DNA from: JABFRJ01 sp963847145
GTDB taxonomy: Bacteria; Pseudomonadota; Alphaproteobacteria; Rhizobiales; Hyphomicrobiaceae
Assembly: GCA_963847145.1 (NCBI GenBank)
Contig: CAWJYN010000003.1
Location: 1,302,001 to 1,366,000 of the forward strand
DNA: 64,000 bases
Direction: 5' to 3'
Shown: positions 35,913 to 44,784 of the stretch, piece by piece
Numbering within the stretch: the stretch's first letter is position 1
Layout: every line of letters begins with the position of its first letter
Made by a program: the position numbers and the translations under genes
Notes under the pieces: model-generated
Told to the model about the DNA's origin: nothing
The model's input: the letters and a program-made list of their open reading frames with translations, nothing else
The model's database searches: none

Positions 35913-36809
35913 ATGACATCACCACTGCAAAAAGGCCGACTCGGACGCGGACTTGCGTCGCTGATCGGAGATACGGCGCTTGCCAATCCGCGGCTGCCGC
36001 AGGAAGGGGAACAGCGCGTTGTACCTCTTGAGCAGGTGCACGGGAGCCGGTTTAACCCGCGCAAAGACTTCCGAGAGACAGAGCTGTTGGAACTGGCGGG
36101 CTCAATCCAGCAGCACGGGCTGGTGCAGCCGATCGTCGTAAGGGCCGATCCGGCTGGTGGCTACGAAATCGTGGCTGGGGAACGGCGGTGGCGGGCAGCA
36201 CAGGTTGCCGGGTTGCACCAGGTGCCGGTGATCGTGCGGGAGCTGGCTGATCGCGATGTGATCGAGATGGCGATCATCGAGAATGTGCAGCGTGAGGATC
36301 TCAACGCGATCGAAGAAGCCGGTGGTTACAATGAGTTGATCCAGCGTTTCAACTACACGCAGGAACAATTGGCTGAGCAGATCGGCAAGAGCCGGAGCCA
36401 TTTGGCCAACACACTGCGGCTGCTGAAGTTGCCCGACAACGTGCAGGCGATGGTGGCCGAGGGGAAACTGACGGCGGGCCACGCGCGGGCGCTCGTCGGA
36501 CGGGCGGATGCCGAGGCGCTGGCGCTGCGTATCGTTGAGCAGGAGCTTAATGTGCGCGCTGTCGAGGCATTGATGCAGCAGCTGGATAAAGGCGGGCCGG
36601 CTGTGCCGCCGAGCCGGCTGCGCGAGAAGGACGCCGATACGAAGGCGTTTGAGCAAGCCGTGGGCGAGTTGCTGGGGTTGAAGGTCGAGATCAAGCGCGG
36701 CTCGGGCGAGAGTGGGACCTTGTTGATCAAGTATGGTAATTTTGACCAGCTGGATTACATCCGGGCGCGGCTGGAGGGTGGCGGGGCCGGGCGTACAGAT
36801 CATAAATAA
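35913..36809 (+). CDS. parB: Chromosome partitioning protein ParB
   Basis: 298 aa CTP-dependent clamp that loads at parS. It starts with the family's LGRGLASLIGD. The N-terminal CTPase domain has NPRKDF, GLVQPIVVR and GERRWRAAQ (89-97, phosphate/CTP contact). The helix-turn-helix has YTQEQLAEQIGKSRSHLANTLRLLKLP. ENVQREDLNAIEEA links them, and the C-terminal dimerisation part is present (SGTLLIKYGNFDQLDYI). The three parS sites nearby are its expected targets. Confidence 0.97.
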   Translation: MTSPLQKGRLGRGLASLIGDTALANPRLPQEGEQRVVPLEQVHGSRFNPRKDFRETELLELAGSIQQHGLVQPIVVRADPAGGYEIVAGERRWRAAQVAGLHQVPVIVRELADRDVIEMAIIENVQREDLNAIEEAGGYNELIQRFNYTQEQLAEQIGKSRSHLANTLRLLKLPDNVQAMVAEGKLTAGHARALVGRADAEALALRIVEQELNVRAVEALMQQLDKGGPAVPPSRLREKDADTKAFEQAVGELLGLKVEIKRGSGESGTLLIKYGNFDQLDYIRARLEGGGAGRTDHK

Positions 36810-36817
36810 GCTATTGA

Positions 36818-36833
36818 TGTTTCATGTGAAACG
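36818..36833. promoter_or_regulatory. parS-like site 3
   Basis: TGTTTCATGTGAAACG, one mismatch (T for C at the centre) from the perfect palindrome. It lies 9 nt after the parB stop codon. Confidence 0.8.
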
Positions 36834-36957
36834 TCCACAGTTCGAGCGTAGCGTTAATTGTCTTGCCGCGTTGTCTCGGACTTAAAGCCGGTATCTGGTG
36901 ATAGATGCTGCTGGCGGTGCGCCGATTGCCAGTGCTGCAGCGGGATAGGGTTTTCTG

Positions 36958-37287
36958 ATGCCTGATGACGTGATGGTGCGGTTGGCAGAGACGATTGCGG
37001 CGCGGCGAGCGGCGCCTGGCAATCGATCGTATACGCGTCAGCTGCTTGACGGTGGACCTGAAAAGTGCGCGCGCAAGTTCGGAGAAGAAGCGATCGAGAC
37101 GGTGGTTGCCGGACTGGGCGCTGACCCGAAAGCCCTGGCAACCGAGGCCGCGGATGTTATATTTCATCTGCTTGTTCTGCTCGAGGCGCGCGGCCTGACG
37201 TGGCTGGATGTCGCCGCGGTTCTGGAGGCTCGGACCGGAACCTCCGGCCTGGATGAAAAATCAGCAAGAGGGATTAAAACAACCTGA
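36958..37287 (+). CDS. hisE: Phosphoribosyl-ATP pyrophosphatase
   Basis: 109 aa MazG-fold enzyme for histidine synthesis step 2. SYTRQLLDGGPEKCARKFGEEAIETVVAGLG carries the metal-binding KxGEExxE motif, and EAADVIFHLLVLLEARGL carries the ExxD motif. In Hyphomicrobiales hisE usually closes the hisB-H-A-F-E run before coaA; here only hisE-coaA remains beside parB, so the other his genes must be elsewhere. It ends 49 nt before coaA. Confidence 0.93.
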   Translation: MPDDVMVRLAETIAARRAAPGNRSYTRQLLDGGPEKCARKFGEEAIETVVAGLGADPKALATEAADVIFHLLVLLEARGLTWLDVAAVLEARTGTSGLDEKSARGIKTT

Positions 37288-37336
37288 CGCATTGCGTTTT
37301 GGGTGTTCAATTCTGATCAACCGACTGAAGAACCTG

Positions 37337-38296
37337 ATGGATATGCCCGGCCGCTCACATCTTCAATTCTCTCCCTACCGGACGTTCAACCGGGAGCAAT
37401 GGGCCAAACTGCGGGCCGACACGCCAATGACGCTGGTTGAGCGCGATCTTGAAGAGGTGCGCGGCTTGATCGGGGAGTTGTCGCTTGACGAAGTGGAACA
37501 GATTTATCTTCCGCTATCCCGGTTGGTGAACCTATATGTCGCCGCGTCGCAAGAGCTGCATCTGGTGACCAACCGGTTTCTGGGCCGCAAGGACCTGCGG
37601 GTGCCGTTTGTGATCGGCATTGCCGGGTCGGTGGCGGTTGGGAAGAGCACGTCGGCCCGCGTGTTGCGGGCGCTGCTGGCACGATGGGCTGATCATCCGA
37701 AGGTCGATCTGATCACAACGGATGGTTTTTTGCATCCGAACGCCGTGCTGGAAGGGCGTGGGATCATGAACCGGAAAGGGTTTCCGGAAAGCTTCGACAT
37801 CGGCCGGTTGCTGAATTTTATGAACGACGTGAAGGCAGGGAAGGAAAATGTTGCAGCACCGGTTTATTCGCACTTCCACTATGACATTGTGCCGGACCAG
37901 GAGATTATTGTCAGCCGCCCGGATATTCTGATTGTGGAGGGCTTGAACCTGTTGCAACCGGCGCGACTGCCCAAGGATGGGGAGGCGGTGCCGTTCGTAT
38001 CGGATTTCCTCGATTTTTCGATCTATATCGATGCAGAAGAGGCGGTTGTCGAGCGTTGGTATGTGTCGCGCTTTATGAAGTTGAGGCAGACGGCCTTTCG
38101 GGATCCCGCGGCATATTTTCACCGATATGCAGCCTTGGATCACTCGCAGGCGGAGGCACGTGCGCTCGAGATCTGGCGGACGATCAATCTGAAAAACCTC
38201 CACGAGAATATTCTCCCTACGCGGCAGCGGGCGGGTCTTATTATTCGTAAAAATGAAGATCATCGCACCGAGACAGTGTCGCTGCGGCGGATATAA
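37337..38296 (+). CDS. coaA: Pantothenate kinase, type I
   Basis: 319 aa, first step of coenzyme A synthesis (pantothenate to 4'-phosphopantothenate). ATG at 37337 gives SPYRTFNREQWAKLR, the family start. The P-loop is GSVAVGKS (97-104), followed by DLITTDGFLHPN and MNRKGFPESFD, then YSHFHYDIVP, ILIVEGLNLLQ and the C-terminal NILPTRQRAGLIIRK. Feedback inhibition by CoA is known for this type. Confidence 0.96.
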   Translation: MDMPGRSHLQFSPYRTFNREQWAKLRADTPMTLVERDLEEVRGLIGELSLDEVEQIYLPLSRLVNLYVAASQELHLVTNRFLGRKDLRVPFVIGIAGSVAVGKSTSARVLRALLARWADHPKVDLITTDGFLHPNAVLEGRGIMNRKGFPESFDIGRLLNFMNDVKAGKENVAAPVYSHFHYDIVPDQEIIVSRPDILIVEGLNLLQPARLPKDGEAVPFVSDFLDFSIYIDAEEAVVERWYVSRFMKLRQTAFRDPAAYFHRYAALDHSQAEARALEIWRTINLKNLHENILPTRQRAGLIIRKNEDHRTETVSLRRI

Positions 38297-38302
38297 ATCC
38301 GC

Positions 38303-39007
38303 TCAGGGCTTTGGTTTGCGCTGGGCGGCGATCTGAGCCGTCATGAGGCCTGAAAACCATTGGCTCAGCATGGCCTGGCTGCTGAGGGCGAGGCTGAGCG
38401 GGGATGTCTGCGTGGCGTGATTGATGCAGTGCAAATAGAGCTTTGACATGGCGCCAGCCGCATCGGCGGCGAGACGAAGGGCCTCAAGCTGCGGGTCGGG
38501 TGCTGGGAGGCGCGGCGCATCTGTGGGACTCGTTGGCTGAGCCGGTTGCGGAGCCTCGGCCGGTTGTGGTGCGACCGAGGTTGACGCCTGCTCGGCGGCG
38601 GGCTGAGCTGCCGAGGACTCTCTCGCTGCAGCATCCTGGAGGCGGGGAGGTTGCTTTGCAGGTGTCCTTGGGGGCTGGGTCAGGTTTGGACGCAGATCTG
38701 GACCAAGTTCTGGACTGGGGAACGGCGCCAAGCCTTTGCTGGGCGGTTTGCTGGCCAATGGCGCCACTGCCCGCCTGGCGGCCAAGGGCGGCAATGCGGA
38801 TCGAGTGGGTGCTGCTGACGGGACGAGCTTCAGCTTCTCCCTCAGGCGGCGGACGACCGAAGGATCCGTTATGCCCGAGCGGCGGATGGCCGTTGTCGGC
38901 TTGAGGTCGGTGTTGTCTAACAGGAGAGAGGTTATGATGCGCAGCGTGGTGCTGTCGTCGATGCCGGTGCCTTTGGGCCGGCCGCGTCGTCGTGGCGTCT
39001 CGCTCAT
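38303..39007 (-). CDS. Hypothetical protein with AT-hook-like N-terminus
   Basis: 234 aa, not recognised. It begins SETPRRRGRPKGTG, where RGRPKG is a classical AT-hook core for minor-groove DNA binding. Next comes a possible helix-turn-helix (TLRIITSLLLDNTDLKPTTAIRRSGITDPSVVRRLREKLKLV, residues 21-62), then a long Pro/Ala-rich linker (about 65-175) and a helical C-terminus (LRLAADAAGAMSKLYLHCINHATQ ... QWFSGLMTAQIAAQ). The layout suggests a small DNA-binding regulator or nucleoid protein. It ends 6 nt from the convergent coaA stop and is separated from the adenosine kinase by 167 bp. Confidence 0.55.
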   Translation of the reverse strand: MSETPRRRGRPKGTGIDDSTTLRIITSLLLDNTDLKPTTAIRRSGITDPSVVRRLREKLKLVPSAAPTRSALPPLAARRAVAPLASKPPSKGLAPFPSPELGPDLRPNLTQPPRTPAKQPPRLQDAAARESSAAQPAAEQASTSVAPQPAEAPQPAQPTSPTDAPRLPAPDPQLEALRLAADAAGAMSKLYLHCINHATQTSPLSLALSSQAMLSQWFSGLMTAQIAAQRKPKP

Positions 39008-39173
39008 GATTGATGCCCATTGGCCAGTGGCACACGCGCCACAGGGACGCGTGTACGGCGCGGAGCATTATAGGGCATTCTCCCCGCGCGGGATTAATTT
39101 TCATCGATGCGGATGAAAATAGCGTCTTTGTGTTGTTTGTCAACGGGATAGGTATGGCCCGATGCGGGGGAGG

Positions 39174-40184
39174 TCAGGCGCGTTGCGCGATCGTCACGCC
39201 TTTGGCGCGGGCAAGTGTGGCGAGAGACGTGGCCGGACGGGCGCCGGTGTGGCTGATGATCTCGGCGGCGGCGATGCTGCCGAGGCGGCCGGCGGTCGCG
39301 AGATCGAGGCCCTGTGTGTGACCGTACAGGAAGCCGGCGGCGTACAGATCGCCAGCACCGGTGGTGTCGACAACCTGAGCGACTGGATCGCAGGGCACCG
39401 TCACAGATTGCCCGCCAACGAGAATGAGCGAGCCTTGGGCGCCGCGGGTGAGGACGGCCATTTTCATGTCGCGGGCAGCGTGTCGGGCGGCTGCGGCGAA
39501 GTCGTTGGTCTCATAAAGAGATGTTATTTCACCTTCGTTGGCGAAGACGATGTCGATGCCGTCGGCGATGAGTGCTTTAAACTCTGCGCGATGGCGGTCC
39601 ACGCAGAAGCCGTCTGAAAGGGTGAGTGCGGTTCGGCGGCCGGCTTTTTTGGCCACTGCGACTGCTTTGCGGAAGGCGGCTTTGGCGGCTGGCGGATCGA
39701 ACAGGTAGCCTTCCAGATAGAGTATCTGGGCTTGCTCGATAAGATTGAGGTCGAGGTCCGCTTCGCCGAGCTCAGTGGAGATGCCGAGCAGGGTGTTCAT
39801 GGTGCGCTCGCCGTCGGGCGTGACGAGGATCAGGGAGCGCGATGTGGGCGCGCCTGCGGTGCCCGGCTGGTTGTTGAAGGCGACCTTCGCGGCCTTAATA
39901 TCGTGAGCAAAAATCTTGCCGAATTCGTCAGCGGCAATTTTACCGATGAAGCCGGCGGTGCCGCCGAACGAGGCCACGCCAACGGCTGTGTTGGCGGCCG
40001 AGCCACCGGAAATCTCGGTGCCAGGACCCATGCCATCGTACAGGGCAGTGATGGTCGGCGGATCGACGAGCCGCATATGGCCCTTGGGGCAGTGGTGGCG
40101 GGCGAGAAAGGCGTCGTCGCAGCGGCCAATGATGTCGACAATGGCATTGCCAATGGCGACGACGTCGAGCGTTGGGTTGGGCAT
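39174..40184 (-). CDS. PfkB-family sugar/nucleoside kinase, probable adenosine kinase
   Basis: 336 aa. The N-terminal GNAIVDIIGRCDD, the sugar-site motif ISGGSAANTAVGVASFGG and the C-terminal ATP/anion-hole motif DTTGAGDLYAAGFLYG are all intact, with the catalytic Asp in the GAGD segment. The pattern matches bacterial adenosine kinase-like ribokinases, which phosphorylate adenosine to AMP. Inosine or sugar kinase activity cannot be excluded. It lies 26 nt downstream of holA on the same strand and may be co-transcribed. Confidence 0.82.
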   Translation of the reverse strand: MPNPTLDVVAIGNAIVDIIGRCDDAFLARHHCPKGHMRLVDPPTITALYDGMGPGTEISGGSAANTAVGVASFGGTAGFIGKIAADEFGKIFAHDIKAAKVAFNNQPGTAGAPTSRSLILVTPDGERTMNTLLGISTELGEADLDLNLIEQAQILYLEGYLFDPPAAKAAFRKAVAVAKKAGRRTALTLSDGFCVDRHRAEFKALIADGIDIVFANEGEITSLYETNDFAAAARHAARDMKMAVLTRGAQGSLILVGGQSVTVPCDPVAQVVDTTGAGDLYAAGFLYGHTQGLDLATAGRLGSIAAAEIISHTGARPATSLATLARAKGVTIAQRA

Positions 40185-40209
40185 GGATTTTTATCTCTTT
40201 TGGGGATTT

Positions 40210-41263
40210 TTATCTTGATTTCGCAGGTCTGGGCGGGGCTTGCATGGCCGCGAGCCGGGCGAGATCGAGGATCAGCCGGTCGGCGGCGAGCGCGTCCTCG
40301 ATCACACTGGAGCGGGCGGCGCGTTGTGCCACGGTAATGCGGTCCAGTGCACGCAGCAATTTAGCGCTGGGCCAAGAGTTTACGTGACGGGTGAAAACGT
40401 CGCGGATCTTGAAATGAAGCGGCGGGCGCAGAGCGCGAATGGCAGTGTCCATAGAGCCCGCGGCTTCAAAACTCGTGCGAACACGGTGGAGACGCTGGAA
40501 ATAGCGCTGCGTGGCGATGATGAGCGCTTGTGGGCTTTCACCGGCGGCAAAGGCGCGTTCGGACGCAGCGAGTGCATGTGAGGCTTGTCCGGACGCGGCG
40601 GCGGCGATGACCATATCGATGGCGAGCTCGGAGGCGTCGCCGGTGGCGGCATCGACATCGGCGAGTTCAATGCGCGGCTTGCCATGGCAGTAAAGTGCAA
40701 GTTTTTCGATTTCGGCGCGGGATTGGGCGCGATCGGCGCCGAGACGGGCGGCCAGCGCTGGCCGGGCTTCGTTGCTGATTTCCAGTTTGAAGCTGGCCAA
40801 AACTGAGCGGATCAAGCCGTCGATGTCGCGGTCGTTGTCGGCGTAGCAGGCGATAGCGGCGGCGGTCGCGGTCTTTTCGAAGAGGCCGCGCAGCCCTTCG
40901 TCGGGCTTTAAGTTACCGGCTTCGATGACCAGCAAGCCTTCGAGCGGCGGACCTTCAAGGAGTGGCGCTATGGTGGCGCTTGTTACGCGGCGGCTGGCGT
41001 TGACGCGGATAATGCGGCGGCCGCCGAACATGGAGATGGTGGTCAGTTCGACGGTGATGCGATCGGGCTCTTTTTCGAGATCGAGGTCGTCGAGGCGCAG
41101 GATTTCGCCAGGTGGGTTCGATGCCTTGGCGGCGGCGGTCGCAGGTGAACTGTCCGCGCTCCGCGATGAGACCTTCGTCGCTGCCGAAGAACAGAAGTGC
41201 TGTTATCTTGGGTGAGAGGGCGCGTAAAAAAGCGTCGGCCTCATGTGCTTTGACGGCGACCAT
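40210..41263 (-). CDS. holA: DNA polymerase III delta subunit, frameshifted as read
   Basis: HolA opens the beta clamp within the clamp loader. The 5' part starts at ATG 41263 (VAVKAHEADAFLRALSPKITALLFFGSDEGLIAER), where LFFGSDEGLI is the family start. The frame then changes at about 41150-41157, in a GCGCGG run. The rest continues in another frame (ASNPPGEILRLDDLDLEKEPDRITVELTTISMFGGRRIIRV ... QALIIATQRYFQRLHRVR) to the stop at 40210. Total about 350 aa, normal for HolA. A small indel in the GC run explains it, so sequence error is likely. It is downstream of lptE, the conserved alphaproteobacterial order. Confidence 0.85.
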
Positions 41264-41306
41264 GGGGACCCGCGGGCCCCGGGTGGGGCGAAGGGACTTC
41301 GAGGAC

Positions 41307-41939
41307 TCAGCTTTCGCGCGACAAATGAGCGAGAAGCCGCGTGCGGATATCTTCGGCGATCGATTTGGCGACACGGTTTTCGGCGTCTTCGCGGCCGCGA
41401 ATGTTGGAATAAATCGACGCGAAGCGGTCGAAGCTGCCACGGCCCAAGCTGCGGCCATCAAGCACCGATTTTTTAGTTTTGGTGTCGACGAGCTGGTAGC
41501 GGGCTTCCAGCTGGTAGACTTGGCTGCTGGAGGTGCCCGTCGCGCTGACCAGCGTGGTCAAGACAAATTCGGTGAGGACGATATCGAGGCGGAGATCGCT
41601 GCCGGCGCTCTGATGGCCGGTCGACCGTTCAAACACGAGCTCGTTGCGGATGCGTTGTCCGACGCGGCCGGATACGGGCCCGATATCAACGCGCGCCAGC
41701 CGCTGATCGTAAGACTGGCCGCCCGTTGCGCCGTAAAGCGGCTTCAGGCCACCCCCGTCGCCGGCACAGGCGCCCAAGGCCAGGGTGGCCAACCCGACTA
41801 CGAATGCCGCGCGGATGGCGCAGGCGCGGCGAGGCACTGGGCGGGATGCCGAGGGGCGACAGGGCCCCACTGCCTCAGACCCAATCTCAGACTCAATCTC
41901 TGGCCCAATCTCAGGCCCGATTTCGTCAGGCAACGACAT
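41307..41939 (-). CDS. lptE: LPS assembly lipoprotein LptE
   Basis: Up to 210 aa from ATG 41939, which overlaps the leuS stop. A lipoprotein signal peptide ends at the lipobox LALGAC, so the mature N-terminus is Cys58. The mature part (GGGLKPLYGATG ... RVGQRIRNELVFE ... SQVYQLEARYQLVDTKTKKSVLDGRS ... AEDIRTRLLAHLSRE) fits the LptE plug that inserts in LptD at the outer membrane. The 57 residues before the lipobox are too many for a signal peptide and begin with a tandem repeat; GTG at 41837 would give a normal 23-residue signal and may be the real start. Order leuS-lptE-holA is conserved. Confidence 0.85.
   Translation of the reverse strand: MSLPDEIGPEIGPEIESEIGSEAVGPCRPSASRPVPRRACAIRAAFVVGLATLALGACAGDGGGLKPLYGATGGQSYDQRLARVDIGPVSGRVGQRIRNELVFERSTGHQSAGSDLRLDIVLTEFVLTTLVSATGTSSSQVYQLEARYQLVDTKTKKSVLDGRSLGRGSFDRFASIYSNIRGREDAENRVAKSIAEDIRTRLLAHLSRES
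41877..41924 (-). repeat. 12-bp tandem repeat, four copies
   Basis: On the minus strand four imperfect units of the form GAGATTGGGYCT follow one another. If translated from ATG 41939 they give EIGP, EIGP, EIES, EIGS. The repeat sits exactly between the leuS stop and the better lptE signal peptide. Confidence 0.8.
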
Positions 41940-44588
41940 TGACGATCCTCTGCGGCACGACGATGACTTTTTTCGGGGGCTTGCCTTCCAGGGCTTTGAT
42001 GATCGCGTCAAGGGCAAGGGCGGCTGCCTCAAGCTCTTTCGACGTGATATCGCGCGGGACGGTGAGTTCATCCCGTCTCTTGCCATTGACCTGTACGGCA
42101 ATGGTGACGGATCGTCAATTAGCAAGCCGTGTTCGGTAAGCGGCCAGGGCGCGTCTGCGATGAGGGTGTTGTATCCAAGCCTCTCCCAGCAGTGTTCCGC
42201 CAGGTGGGGCATCATCGGGGCTGTCAGCTGGACGAGGATGTTCAGTGGCTTCACGGATCGCCCACGGGAGGCCGGGGCTTGTTTTGGGCATTGCGGCGCT
42301 CGGGCGTTGGTCAGTTCGTAGAGCCTGGCGACGGCGACATTGAAGCGCAGGCCCTCGATATTGTGGCCAATGGCGTGCAGCGCCTTGTGGGCGGATTTGC
42401 GCAGGGCGATGGCGTCGGGAGAAAAATCTGCGGGTATTTTTTCTCCGGTTTTGGTCCCTTTGCCATCAGCGACCTCTTCGACAATGCGCCAGATGCGCTG
42501 GATGAACTTGCTGGCGCCTGTGACGCCGCCCTCGGTCCAGATGACGTCGCGCTCGGGCGGGCTGTCGGACAGAACGAACCAGCGGGCGCAGTCGGCACCG
42601 TAATGCGGCGATGATGTCGTCGGGATCGACCAAGTTTTTCTTCGACTTGGACATCTTTTCGATGGAGCCGATGTCGGCGGGTTTGCCGGTCGCGATCTCG
42701 GTGGCGCGGCGGCTGTCGCCTTCGCCTCGAAGCGGACTTCGGTTGGCAGCAGCCAGGCGCCGCGGCAGATTTGTAGGTTTCGTGGACGACCATGCCTTGC
42801 GTGAAGAGCGCGTCGAACGGTTCGGGATATGTTCTTCTGCAGGTGGCCGGTGGCGCCCATGGCGCGGGAGAAGAAGCGCGAATAGAGCAGGTGCAAAATC
42901 GCGTGTTCGATGCCGCCGATGTATTGATCGACGGGCATCCAATAGTTGGCGGCCGCGGCGTCGATCGGCGTCTTGGCGCTGGGTGCGGTGAAGCGGACGA
43001 AGTACCAGGAGCTATCGACGAAGGTGTCCATGGTGTCGGTTTCGCGCGACGGCAGGCTTGGCGCACTTTGGGCATTTGCCGTGCTTCCAAGTGGGATGAC
43101 GGTCGAGTGGGTTGCCGGGGACGTCGAAGGTGGCGTCGTCGGGCAGGATAACGGGCAGATCTTTGGCCGGCACCGGGACAATGCCGCAGGCGTCGCAATG
43201 GACGACCGGGATCGGGCAACCCCAGTAGCGCTGGCGGGAGATGCCCCAATCGCGGAGCTTGAAGTTGACTTTGCGGGTCGGCGGTCGGTTGGCCTGCGAG
43301 TTTTTTCTCTTCAAGGCGCTTGCGCGACGGCGTCGAAGGCGGCTTTGGGTGTCATGCCATCGAGGTAGCGGGAATTGATCATCACGCCGTCGCCGTCGAT
43401 AGGCAACACCTTCGTGTATTTTGGCCAGGGCTTCGACCACGGGCGGGCTCTCCTTGCGGGACGACAACAGGGATGATGGGGAGATTATATTTACGCGCAA
43501 ACTCGATGTCGCGCTGGTCGCCCGAGGGGCAGCCGAAGATCGCGCCGGTGCCATAGTCCATGAGAACGAAGTTGGCGACGTAGACGGGGACTTGCCAGCT
43601 CGGATCAAGGGGATGGATGGCCTTGATGCCGGTATCGAAGCCTTTTTTCTCCGCTTTTTCGATGTCAGCTGCGGCGGTGCCCATGCGGCGGCATTCGTCG
43701 CAGAAGTCGGCGAGGGCGGGATTTTTCTCCGCGGCGGCTTTGGCCAGCGGGTGGTCGGGGGCGACGGCCATGAAGGACGCGCCGTACAGCGTGTCCGGGC
43801 GGGTGGTGAAGACTTCGAGCTCGGTGTGGCCCTTGGGCGCGGTTTTGGCGTCGAAGGCCCAGCGGACCATCAGGCCCTCGGAGCGGCCGATCCAGTTTTC
43901 CTGCATGAGGCGGACTTTGTCCGGCCATTTGTCGAGGGTTTTGAGGCTCTCGATCAGCTGCTCGGCATAGCCGGTGATTTTGAACGCCCACTGCATGCGT
44001 TCGCGCAGCTCGACCACGGCGCCGGAGCGCCAGCCGCTGCCGTCAATGACCTGTTCATTGGCCAGGACCGTTTGGTCGACCGGATCCCAATTGACCTTGG
44101 AGGATTTGCGGTAGGCCAAGCCCTTGGCCATCATGTCCAGGAACAGGCGTTGCTGGTGGACGTAGTAGGTCGGATCAGCAGGTGGCGATTTCGCGCGTCC
44201 AATCGAGCGAAAGGCCCATGGATTTCAGCTGCGCCTTCATGGCGGCGATATTTTCGTAGGTCCATTTGCGAGGATGCACCTTGCGCTCGATGGCGGCGTT
44301 TTCCGCCGGCATGCCAAACGCGTCCCATCCCATGGGGTGCAAGACGTTGAAACCCTTCGCTTTTTTGTAGCGCGCGAGCACGTCGCCCATGGTGTAGTTG
44401 CGGACGTGGCCCATATGGATGCGCCCCGACGGATAGGGGAACATTTCGAGCACATAAAACTTGGGCTTGCCGGGGGTTTCGCGGGTTAGAAAGATCTGCA
44501 GTTCATCCCACGTCTTCTGCCAGCGCTTCTCGGCGGCGGGGGCGTTGTAGCGTTCTTTTGGTTGATCAATAGGTGGCGTGGAGGCCAT
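41926..44588 (-). pseudogene. leuS: Leucyl-tRNA synthetase, reading frame broken about ten times
   Basis: LeuS charges tRNA-Leu. The full length is present in order (2663 nt; intact genes are about 2620). From ATG 44588: MASTPPIDQP, the HIGH-region FPYPSGRIHMGHVRNYTMGDVLARY, the editing domain (FTTRPDTLYGASFMAVAPDHPLA), VNFKLRDWGISRQRYWGCPIPVVHC, KMSKSKKNLVDPDD near 42640, YGADCARWFVLSDSPPERDVIW and the C-terminal VPQRIVNVVA. These are spread over three frames, with changes near 44179, 43455, 43400, 43318, 43278, 43045, 42828, 42775, 42727, 42604 and 42115, several being a single extra base. leuS is essential, so a low-quality stretch of sequence is the best explanation. No other leuS is seen in the window. 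Confidence 0.85.
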
Positions 44589-44719
44589 GGGACGGCGGTC
44601 TCTTGGTGTGTGGGGTGATTGAGGCGTAAAGAGCGCGAAAGGGTGGGGTGGGTCAAGCGACGGAGGTGCCTGCGGGCGTGATGTCGCTGCGCGAATGGGG
44701 CTGCCGCCCCAAGCCCCGC

Positions 44720-44738
44720 GTGAGGGGTGACCCCTCAC
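44720..44738. repeat. Short perfect palindrome between leuS and the YggS gene
   Basis: GTGAGGGGT (44720-44728) and ACCCCTCAC (44730-44738) flank a single G. The palindrome sits in the 196-bp gap between the divergent genes, inside a longer GC-rich block that looks repetitive. Confidence 0.6.
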
Positions 44739-44784
44739 ACTCCCCTCTTTTTGGCAGTTTTTGAGCACGTGGCGGGACCAGAGC

